64,000 bases of DNA, taken from assembly GCA_958496175.1 (NCBI GenBank), contig OY292274.1:59282630-59346629 (forward strand), in the 5' to 3' direction. Source of the stretch: Sisyra terminalis (taxonomy: Eukaryota; Arthropoda; Insecta; Neuroptera; Sisyridae). Positions 55,837 through 64,000 of the stretch are shown in pieces (the first letter of the stretch is position 1; the number at the start of each line of letters is the position of its first letter). Below the pieces are notes generated by a model that was not told the DNA's origin, made no database searches, and saw nothing but the letters and a program-made list of their open reading frames with translations. The translations under genes and the position numbers were made by a program.

Positions 55837-56012
55837 CCTGTTAAAAAAGGCATTTAAAGGGCATTAGATAAAAACAAAAAAAAAAAAACATTAGAATTCG
55901 CTTAAGTACACTTAGCTTAGTTATTAACACAAGTTATTACACAAGCTTAGTTATTAAAGGTATTTTAAATGTAATGATATCAAAATGCTTCTAAATGCCT
56001 TTTTTAACAGAG
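55837..56012. mobile_element. Small inverted-repeat element, copy 2
   Basis: CCTGTTAAAAAAGGCATTTA at the left, TGCCTTTTTTAACAGAG at the right. The same ends and internal ATGTAATGATATCAAAAT as copy 1. Longer, with an A-rich interior. Confidence 0.55.
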
Positions 56013-56077
56013 ATAAGTGGGCAATTATTGTAATGGATCCTACATTTTACGTCAAGCAACTCATTACAATGGTACCC

Positions 56078-56213
56078 CTGTTAAAAAAAGCATATAAGGG
56101 CATTTTAAATGTTCAAAAAACCCATTTGAAGCTCTTAGAAGTCGTTTAAAGTTATTAAACACATTTTAAATGTAACGATTTTACAATTCCTCTTAGTGCT
56201 TTTTTATGACAGA
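56078..56213. mobile_element. Small inverted-repeat element, copy 3
   Basis: CCTGTTAAAAAAAGCATATA at the left, GTGCTTTTTTATGACAG at the right. Internal AAATGTAACGATTTTACAAT corresponds to the other copies. Confidence 0.5.
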
Positions 56214-56984
56214 GACATAAACGAAGTCGCAGGTACCTGCTAATTTGTAATAAAAACAATATTTATTATATATAATACGCATAAAATTCGTGTAATATTA
56301 AATTTATTAGATTATTAGTTCATTTGAAATTACAACATTGAAAATATAATGAAAGTTGAAAACAGTTTATAATGGCTTATGTCAGTTTATATTATGCATT
56401 TTAATGTGCATAACAAACATTAAATCAATTTGACCGATTTAAATGAGTTGAATTATAATTAGAAATTAATAATGAAAGGAATTTTTGAAAAAAATCTTAA
56501 AAATAAACGCTATATTGGCCAGCCCTGTGTGGACCATAGATGCTGAAAAACGTGAGCATTTGTTCAATCAACTTGGAAACCATCTCTATAACCTGGCCAA
56601 AGCAGCTACTAGTGTTACACATTTCATGTCCGATCAGTAATTATGAAAGATTTGCTTGTTTGAAGATTGAATTGTCGTTGTTTTATTAAATTTTAAATAT
56701 ATCTAAAGTGTTTTCTGTTTAATTTCATCAAATTTATCATCTTTACAAACTAAATAAGTATTTTAAATGGAGAAAAATGTAAGCGACGTATGGAAAATAT
56801 AGTGAAACGAAAATAAAAAACATGACAATCCATTCTTTAGTAAACTGATTACTGTATTTATTTTCTTCGGTTTATTTAAACGTTTAAAGTATTTTTTGTT
56901 ATAAAATAGTGAAATACAATTGTTGGATATAAATTAAATCATTAATAATGCATCATGAGAGGAATTTAAAAGAATATAAATTTC

Positions 56985-57089
56985 ATGTTACATGAGGTAA
57001 GCAATTTGGATTTGTCAAAAGTTTGATTTGGAAATGTTGTTTTTTTTTAATTAATGAAAGTTAATTTTTAGGCTGTGGACGTATCGTAG
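56985..57089 (+). promoter_or_regulatory. Probable spliced 5' leader and short uORF of lin
   Basis: Donor CATGAG|GTAAGC at 56997 and acceptor TTAATTTTTAG ending 57071 define a 75 nt intron. Spliced, ATG at 56985 gives a 9-codon uORF (MLHEAVDVS) stopping at TAG 57087-57089, upstream of the lin start. A further ATG lies just upstream in another frame. Such uORFs usually reduce translation; here that is inference. Confidence 0.45.
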
Positions 57090-57143
57090 ACGAAATCAAA
57101 TGCTTGGGTATTTACAAGAGAATTGGACAAATAACTAACTGGA

Positions 57144-59393
57144 ATGGTTTTACACAATTATAAAAGTAAAATGGCATCAGATCATCCAGCTAAAAAGAAG
57201 TTAAGAATAACAAACGACTCGGACCAGGATGCAGATGAACCTGATTTTATAACGCAAAAAATTGACACGACAAATATGATCAGTCTGGAACTATCACTTC
57301 CAAATCCTGATTTGGAGCCCACATATCCTGGAGAAGGTACCAATTCGCTAAACACCGAATCCACCAATTTCAATGGTCCGTGTTCAAGTAAAATACCCAA
57401 CTTCCATCAAAGCACGTCATATTCAAACAACGACCGAAATGGATTTCCATCAAGTTGCCATAGCGAAAGATTTTCAACAACCTTACCATCGTTTGCATCC
57501 ACCATACATTTGAATTCATCGGAAAGTTATGGACTGCACAATGTGAATCAATTTAATCTTCAACCACATCCCATGGAAGAATCAGTGTCCGATATTGTAA
57601 CATTCGAAAACAGTATCGTAAAACAATGCCTTTGCGGTGTCAGTGAAGCCACGTTAAGAAAACCATTTCAAATATACGAAAACGGAACGCAACAAATGGC
57701 AACGTTATCCGAACTTCCAACACCAAAAATACTCAACTTTCTATCAAATCTTCAACTACTATTCGACGTTTATCTAAAACAGAACAACAAAGGCTTTGTA
57801 TGCGCCCGACTCTTAGATGTTTGTACCGCGCTAGTTTTAAACGAACACAGTTTAATCGAACAAATTTTTAATTTGGTTAATTTACACAATAAACTAATTA
57901 ACTATTTAACATCCCGGGTTTTAGCCAGCTATTTTATAATGGCTAAAACAAACGTTGATGGCGCGTGGTTGGAGTGTGTGATGGCGAATTTAAGTGCAAA
58001 AAATGATTACAACAAACTTAATTTTAGTATAGAAATTATTAAAAGGATTGTCGAGTGGAAGGATAACGATATACATGTTTTGGAAGAAGAACAAGTAACA
58101 GTGAGTGGATATAACGAGCCTGGAGTTAGTGGAAACTCCCGGCAAAATGGACCTCAAATAAACCATACAACGAATAGTTGTCGAATTGTAACATTAACAG
58201 ACCATGAAAGTTTCGATACCTCTCCCATTAAATGTTTAATTATCAAAAAACTCGAACCGCAATGGCCTGAATTGGTAAAAAATATCGAAAAATTAATTAG
58301 GGGAAATCTACAATTAGATTCAGAGCATTGTATTATCAATTTTTTATCGTTATGGGAGAATATTATTTCCGTCCGAGCTAATTTAAGTGTTGTTGAAACA
58401 AAACCATTTTATGCTCATCTAGAAAATTTTGTAGGTTTGTTAAGTAATAATTTACCGTTTTTAGTTTGGAGACAAATTTTGTCGTTATTTAATGAAGTAC
58501 TGTGTTATGGTAGTACGTTAGCTTTACAAGATATTTTACCGGAGGAAACCTGTGCATTAGCCCATTTAGTTGTTCGGTGTGTGAAGAATTCCACGTTGTT
58601 GGACTTGTTGCCTTATAAACGATCACAAGCGGTTAGTTCACTAATTGGGACCGATGCCCGGTTACAGTTGTTTCAGGAAAATTTCAATAATGTTGATAAA
58701 ACACTATTGCAAAAAATGGCGTTGTTAGTATTAAAATCCGTCGCGATAACGGTGAAAGAAACCCGGTCCGATAGCTCGGATTCGAGTGTGGGAAGTGATG
58801 ATTACGATTTCAATGAGGACATGCAGTTGATTGAACGCTCAATCCGGGACGTTTTGAAAAAATTAGATAGCTTTATCAAAAATAGTTTACAATACCATCC
58901 CGAATGTGCTTTTACCAAGGTTTTGATACATCTCTTCAGCGATCAGGATGACTATATGATTGAATCAATGGTCTGTACGTTAGATATAACAGTCGGAATA
59001 TTCTACCGAAATTCTGTCTTTCCCGATTTAGTTTCAATGCTCAATCCTTTCAACACGTTTGTGGAATTTTTGAAAATTGTAAGCCAGGATTCGGATGTAC
59101 TTCTCGACTATTTAGTCTCGAACGAAACATGCTTTCTGTTATATCTATTAAGATTTTTGAAATATGCCAGAAGAAATTGGTCGAAATTTGTTCATAGTTG
59201 TATAACCGCGGGTGGTGTAAATAATTCTCGATCTGATAGAAATGGGTTGGATACAACAATGGCAGTACTTATACGATTGCGATTACAAATCAATAGACTG
59301 GTCTCCAAACAGTTATTCCCTTACAATATTAGTCCAGTTTTACGACTTTTAGAAACCTGTGAAAGTCTTTATGAAGGAAATGAATACACCTGA
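57144..59393 (+). CDS. lin: Protein Lines homologue
   Basis: Lines is a segment-polarity regulator in Drosophila that moves between cytoplasm and nucleus and acts downstream of Wingless, with Drumstick and Bowl; the vertebrate member is LINS1. This is one uninterrupted 749-codon exon. After a polar Ser/Asn-rich N-terminus (about residues 1-145), helical repeats of the Lines N-domain run to about 680, including LLFDVYLKQNNKGFVCARLL and SLWENIISVRANLSVVETKP. The C-terminal Lines signature is LLYLLRFLKYARRNWSKF, LRLQINRLVSKQLFPYNISP and VLRLLETCESLYEGNEY. An acidic Ser-rich insert (SSDSSVGSDDYDFNEDM, about 550-566) interrupts the repeats. Two ATGs compete: 57144 and 57171 (MASDHPAKKKLR); the second has a better A/G context and starts at a basic, NLS-like run. 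AATAAA at about 59786. Confidence 0.9.
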   Translation: MVLHNYKSKMASDHPAKKKLRITNDSDQDADEPDFITQKIDTTNMISLELSLPNPDLEPTYPGEGTNSLNTESTNFNGPCSSKIPNFHQSTSYSNNDRNGFPSSCHSERFSTTLPSFASTIHLNSSESYGLHNVNQFNLQPHPMEESVSDIVTFENSIVKQCLCGVSEATLRKPFQIYENGTQQMATLSELPTPKILNFLSNLQLLFDVYLKQNNKGFVCARLLDVCTALVLNEHSLIEQIFNLVNLHNKLINYLTSRVLASYFIMAKTNVDGAWLECVMANLSAKNDYNKLNFSIEIIKRIVEWKDNDIHVLEEEQVTVSGYNEPGVSGNSRQNGPQINHTTNSCRIVTLTDHESFDTSPIKCLIIKKLEPQWPELVKNIEKLIRGNLQLDSEHCIINFLSLWENIISVRANLSVVETKPFYAHLENFVGLLSNNLPFLVWRQILSLFNEVLCYGSTLALQDILPEETCALAHLVVRCVKNSTLLDLLPYKRSQAVSSLIGTDARLQLFQENFNNVDKTLLQKMALLVLKSVAITVKETRSDSSDSSVGSDDYDFNEDMQLIERSIRDVLKKLDSFIKNSLQYHPECAFTKVLIHLFSDQDDYMIESMVCTLDITVGIFYRNSVFPDLVSMLNPFNTFVEFLKIVSQDSDVLLDYLVSNETCFLLYLLRFLKYARRNWSKFVHSCITAGGVNNSRSDRNGLDTTMAVLIRLRLQINRLVSKQLFPYNISPVLRLLETCESLYEGNEYT

Positions 59394-61573
59394 ACGTTTC
59401 CCCAACAACAATATTCTATTATTTCAATTAATTTTATATAATTAGGCTAGAAACTAGGAGCTCCAATTCCCGTGATGAAAATAGGATGGCAATACAAAAT
59501 TAAGTCTCTACTTTCAAGTGCATTAACTTATGGAGTTTTTCCTGTATGATACGAAGTTACTCGATTATCAGATACTGTGGAAGCTCTGAAAAGGAAAAAG
59601 GCAGTAAAATATTAGTTATAGTAAAATATTAGTACATTCACGTTTACCTACGGGAATTGGTTGCTTATTTCTAAGCTTTATGCTCTAATATTTATTTGTA
59701 AATATGTAATTATTTAATTTTTATTTCATAAAAATTAGCAAATTGACTTCATAAACTGAAAATATTACTTTTTTTTTTAGTTACCAATAAACCAAACTTG
59801 ACATTGCAAATAAAACAGAAAATTTCTTAATTATTTCATAATTGATTTAATAGAATGTTGGCTAGCTAGTAAACCTGATGTCATACTCAATAATTTTACT
59901 TCTACAATTATTATTCTCTTAAGTTAACTTATATCATCCTTTTAATGTAATATATTATACATAAAAATTGTGCTTATATAAAACTGAGGCAATTTTTTTA
60001 ATAATATGTAAATGACAAATTTTACGTTATTTTTTTTTAATCTTAAATACTTATATTAATATTTTCTGTACTTATATGAAAAATTACCATAATATTATTT
60101 AAAACAGTATTCAGGAAGGAAACTATTAAGTTATTGATTTAATTTCAAGCGTTAATTTATTATTTTTATTAATTGAACACTAAGCAAATGTCGATTATCA
60201 AATGTGCTTTTACATTTTTAATATAGAACTAAATTATATATTTTACTGACATTATTTACAAGGCTGCTGAGCATTGCAAAATAATCTTATTATAGGCAAA
60301 TTACAGTATAGAAATTTAAACTAAAATTATATTTTAATATTTTAGATTTTATAATGAATATTAGTAAATTTTTTATACTCTGATATATATGTAAATATAA
60401 ATATATTTTACAGAAATAAATTATACAATGTTTAATACAATTCATTCCATTTCATGAAAAACAGTCCTAGAAAAATGGCTTAAACTATGTAAGATTGTTG
60501 AAGTCATTTTATATTTTTTATAATTTATAAAACATGCTTTTTTATATGGTAAATTTTAATATTCATGCTGACTAATTTTATGACAAAAATCTAATAATTA
60601 TATTATTAGAAGAATACAAGTACGTATATGCGACTTTTATACTTTAAATTAAAGCGTTTTGTAAGTGCTGAAATCCTCTCGAATATAAATAGCCCACTAA
60701 TTAAGAAACATCTACCAACATCTATTTATATTGGAGTATACACAACTTGTATAGGATGGATCGATATGAAAAGGAATTTGGGGGTAATGTTAACATAAAA
60801 ATTCCAAACAATGTTATCTTTCTGAATATGGTCCTTTACTGGTAACATACTATATTTATCTTACAGGGTAAGGTGTATTTCCAAATATGTCAGTTTTTCT
60901 TTCAAAAGCCAATACACTTTTCTGCTTTAATAATAGAATTTCTTCAATTTTATTGTTATGATATAATATCAAATCACTTACCTGAAAAGTATAACATAAT
61001 CTTGGAATTTTGAATGAACTCTGAAGAACTAACCATTCATTACCTATAATTTTATAAACATTGAAAAAAAATGCTTTAAAAAGATGTCCCATGAAGAACA
61101 ATAGAATTATTTCCAATTTAAATCTATTTTTTTTACTTTTTTCGAAAAAAAAGTGACAAGATTAAATTGATTCCCAACTGTGCCGTTAATTAATCCAATT
61201 TTTCTGAATAAAATGCGTTAAAACAATTAATCGCATTAAATTATAAAGAAAATAACAATTTTTTTCGTTTAATGGAATAATAAAATTGGGATTAATTTTA
61301 CGATTCGTGTTTATTGCAAACATATATTTAAACTTACAAAAATATCATATATTCGAATAAAATTAAAAAAACATATATACTTTAAATAAAAGAATCACTT
61401 TACAGGTTTAAAAAAAATATAATTAATTTTCAACTGATTCAATTGCGAAAAAATAAGCAAAAAAAAAAGAACATTTTAACTAATTGAGGTACAGACAATT
61501 ATTCTAAACATTGATTTTTAAAACTCACCTTATTTATTATGAATAATTTCAAAAATAAAACACTGAACGGTGA
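59394..61573. other. Intergenic between lin and DRAP1 (convergent)
   Basis: Two 3' UTRs and AT-rich DNA. A box-B-like SINE scrap is possible at 59449-59486. No gene or intact element seen. Confidence 0.55.
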
Positions 61574-63402
61574 TTAGTTATCATAGTCTTCATCGATACA
61601 CAAACTATCATTGTTAGAACTATAATTATTGTAAATGTCATTTTGGGGTGGTTGCTGCAATAATGGAATAAGTGGTGGAACCTTAATGTGTCGGGAATCG
61701 TTCGCTTTAAATTCGATATGAAAAACGGGTGGTCCTGATAGATTTACAGTAGACGGGGAAGTCTCTGGAGATTTTGTACTGTATTGAATGACGGTGGAAG
61801 AACTTTCCGGCGCACTTGTACTTTGTTCTGTGTAAAAGTTGGCTGTAATATTTTCATTGGTTTTATTTTCCTTTTGCACATCGCCAAGGTTAATTCGAAC
61901 GCTGGGTGCTACGGTCGCCGGTTCCATTTCTAAGTTGTTTTGCTGACTAGTTGAAGTCGATAGTAGTGGTTGAAACTCTTGTTCTTCATTGTTTATGTCT
62001 GGGATGTTTTTTACGAGATCTTTGAGAAAATCAAAACGGCTCTCTGAAAGAATGCATTGTTTCATATGAGATGGTGACAGGGTTTTCGCGTTTTTGGCGT
62101 TTGTTATTTCCATCGCTTTCGTTAACAGCGATTCGACAAAGAGTTCCAATGTACGAGGTAATTATTGTTAAGGAAAACAAAGTTTTGATTTTAAAAACCA
62201 CTTCACACAATTTATTTATAATTATTAGACTATGAAGATAGAAAATACGAGTTCTGCGAGTTGCCAGCTTTATCACTAAATTCTTCAAATAGAATCAAAA
62301 GTATTATAGAAAAATAGACTTAAGTCATGCGACAGTCTTAAGAGAAAAATGTACCAATGTTTACAAAAAAATATATTCTTATAAGTCAATAGAAAATTTG
62401 TATCGGACCCAAAACGTATGGTTCCATGGATTTCGTTTCTAGTACGATAAGACTATGAATAAACTATATATGCTAAAAATGTAAAAAAATTAAATCCACT
62501 TTCTCCAAATTTTCATTGATAATTTTAAGTAGAATGTATGTAGATAGCATGGATGAGACCCTAGATAATTATAAAACCATTTGGATTAATAGTGTTTAAA
62601 GTTTTTAACTACAATTTCTCATTATTATATAAATAATTAGTAGAGTAGTTGAAGAATAACTTTGTTTAGTTACATCCTTCTGTTGTTGCATTCTTATAAT
62701 GATTTATAGTTACTATAATGTCGCATCAAACTTATAGGTGCTTGACACTCTATATAACTATAACTTAACAGTTATAAGTGCTAATCTCGCAAAGAGCAAT
62801 TTTTTCATATTTCTCGGTTTACAAATTTTATAACGCCAGAGTCCCTAAAAAACCTCATAGTTATAAAGCGATAAAAAATAACCAGCAAACAATATTAAAT
62901 ACGCTATGATATGGTGATTTCGATTTGCAAAAATATATTAGTTCAAAGAATGATTTTTGTGCTAATTAAGGCCTATGTGCAGAAATTCATAAATACTATA
63001 ATAACTTAAGAACTGGCAATGTTTTTGAGTCTATTTCAAAAGTCGTCGTTTTGGTTCTCAAATAAGTGATTAATTATATTTACAAAAAGTAAAAACATAC
63101 AGCCTCCCGTAACCACTGGACCTATTTTTAATGGAATTATTTAACATTTCATCACAAAGAAAATAAGACAAGTCTATTGAATAGAATTTAAATAACATCT
63201 TAAATATACAAAAAAGGATATAGATTATAACAGGAACAGCTTGTGCTACTTTTCCCACATCTTCATCAGTTTGCATAATTTTTTTAATACGTCCCTAGAA
63301 CAAAATAACTCCTTTATTCCCTAACGTGTTCAAAAATTAGATTTACGTTTAAAAACGTACCGCTGGAAATCTTGCATTGTATTTTCGCTTTTTAGATGGC
63401 AT
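61574..63402 (-). CDS. DRAP1: DRAP1 / NC2-alpha, Dr1-associated corepressor
   Basis: Histone-fold subunit that pairs with Dr1 (NC2-beta), binds TBP on DNA and blocks TFIIA/TFIIB entry; nuclear. Exons right to left: 63361-63402 ([14 protein letters not shown]), 63222-63294 ([24 protein letters not shown]), 61574-62157 ([17 protein letters not shown]..). Total 699 nt, 232 aa. The histone fold (about residues 10-85) is nearly identical to the vertebrate protein, with [14 protein letters not shown] and [13 protein letters not shown]. The tail is Ser/Thr/Pro-rich, ending [10 protein letters not shown], an acidic end. Exon 2 and exon 3 join only through an AT-AC intron, which restores VPVIISRTLELF exactly; no GT-AG solution keeps the frame here. 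Confidence 0.93.
62158..63221 (-). other. AT-AC (U12-type) intron of DRAP1
   Basis: 1064 bp intron. The - strand 5' end is ATATCCTTTTTT (from 63221), an exact U12 donor. Near the 3' end, TTCCTTAAC (62167-62175) is an exact U12 branch-site consensus, about 10 nt before the terminal AC (62158-62159). The Ser codon is split T/CT. A SINE tail fragment (62826-62890) lies inside. Confidence 0.9.
62826..62890 (+). mobile_element. SINE 3' fragment
   Basis: CAGAGTCCCTAAAAAACCTC, then ATAGTTATAAAGCGATAAA, matches the tail of the family at 30.6, 41.4 and 50.3 kb. The preceding TTTCTCGGTTTACAAATTTT also aligns with the 41.4 kb copy; no tRNA-like head is recognisable. Confidence 0.55.
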
Positions 63403-64000
63403 TTTCGGAAGTGTATTTTTTTTAATTGATTTTCTGGTTTTGGTTATGTTCTGAATAACCTTTTACAGTCTGACTTTTCACAAATGTTTACATTGCCCAA
63501 AGACAGTTCGCTTTATTTTTATGACATGAATAAGGGTGCACAAAAGTGTTGCACTTTATTACACTTTGAGACTGGTGCTGATGCTTACACTGGCCGCGAT
63601 TTTTGAAATTCAAACTAATTATATCCGTTGGGTCCAAGTTTTGGAGTAATTACTGATAATGACTAAGAGTTAAGACAATTAAGACGCTAGAATGTGAATA
63701 AAAGTTAGAAAACCATAAAAGTCTTCATAACTAAAAACACAACTTTAGAAATTGAACAATGGCGGCAACGGCAACAAATTTAAAACTGCATCATAGACTT
63801 AACAATTTTGAATTCTGTACTAGAGGTTTCATAAATTTAATTATAGAATTTTTAGCACATTAATTATTGATGACTGACAGCACGGATAGGCATTTGGGCT
63901 TATTTGTCAGTAAATTTCTTGCCGGTTTGATACAAGAACAAGTAACTAAAGCTCTTTTAATCAATTAATTAAATCCAACTAAATCCTTAAATAGCTGTCA
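63403..64000. other. Upstream of DRAP1
   Basis: Should include the DRAP1 promoter and leader. Apart from that I see no gene or repeat up to the window edge. Confidence 0.5.

Larger units (their letters stand above)
52556..57143. other. Intergenic between gek and lin (divergent)
   Basis: It contains the promoters of both genes. Visible content: three copies of a small inverted-repeat element, one hAT-type MITE, a solitary transposon-end-like sequence near 54410-54460 (GGGGCCATTCATAAATCACG) and the lin 5' leader. 52.6-54.4 kb shows nothing supported. Confidence 0.55.

Overview
This is nuclear DNA from an animal, most likely an insect. It is strongly AT-rich, coding sequence is split by many introns with ordinary GT-AG sites, intergenic space is full of short inverted-repeat transposons, and all six recognisable genes belong to conserved metazoan families. 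Two of them (shaggy/GSK3 and lines) read closest to insect forms from memory. I cannot name the species. The coordinates below were built by hand from splice signals and reading-frame continuity.

Layout. (1) 1074-15433, + strand: sgg, the GSK3 kinase; its 5' exon(s) lie outside the window. Two in-frame candidate cassette exons and an alternative last exon are visible. (2) 15434-21873: AT-rich convergent intergenic space. (3) 21874-26257, - strand: Lrrc58, four coding exons. (4) 26258-29140: intergenic, with a 450 bp palindrome. (5) 29141-33579, - strand: Xpc/mus210 (Rad4 family DNA-damage sensor), four exons. (6) 33580-37427: intergenic. (7) 37428-52555, - strand: gek (MRCK, Cdc42-binding kinase), 26 coding exons, about 1725 aa. 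(8) 52556-57143: intergenic, with several miniature transposons. (9) 57144-59393, + strand: lin (Lines), one coding exon and a probable spliced 5' leader. (10) 61574-63402, - strand: DRAP1/NC2alpha, three exons, one of them bounded by an AT-AC (U12-type) intron.

The genes have no operon logic. Kinase signalling (sgg, gek), DNA repair (Xpc), transcriptional repression (DRAP1) and patterning (lin) are simply neighbours. sgg and lin are both Wnt-related in flies, but nothing here ties them together.

The most interesting structure is outside ordinary coding annotation: a cassette exon in GSK3 at the same residue where the vertebrate neuronal GSK3beta2 insert lies, flanked by hairpins; an AT-AC intron in DRAP1; hammerhead-ribozyme-like modules, two pairs of them arranged as long palindromes; a tRNA-derived SINE family with four copies; and several DNA-transposon remnants with readable target-site duplications.
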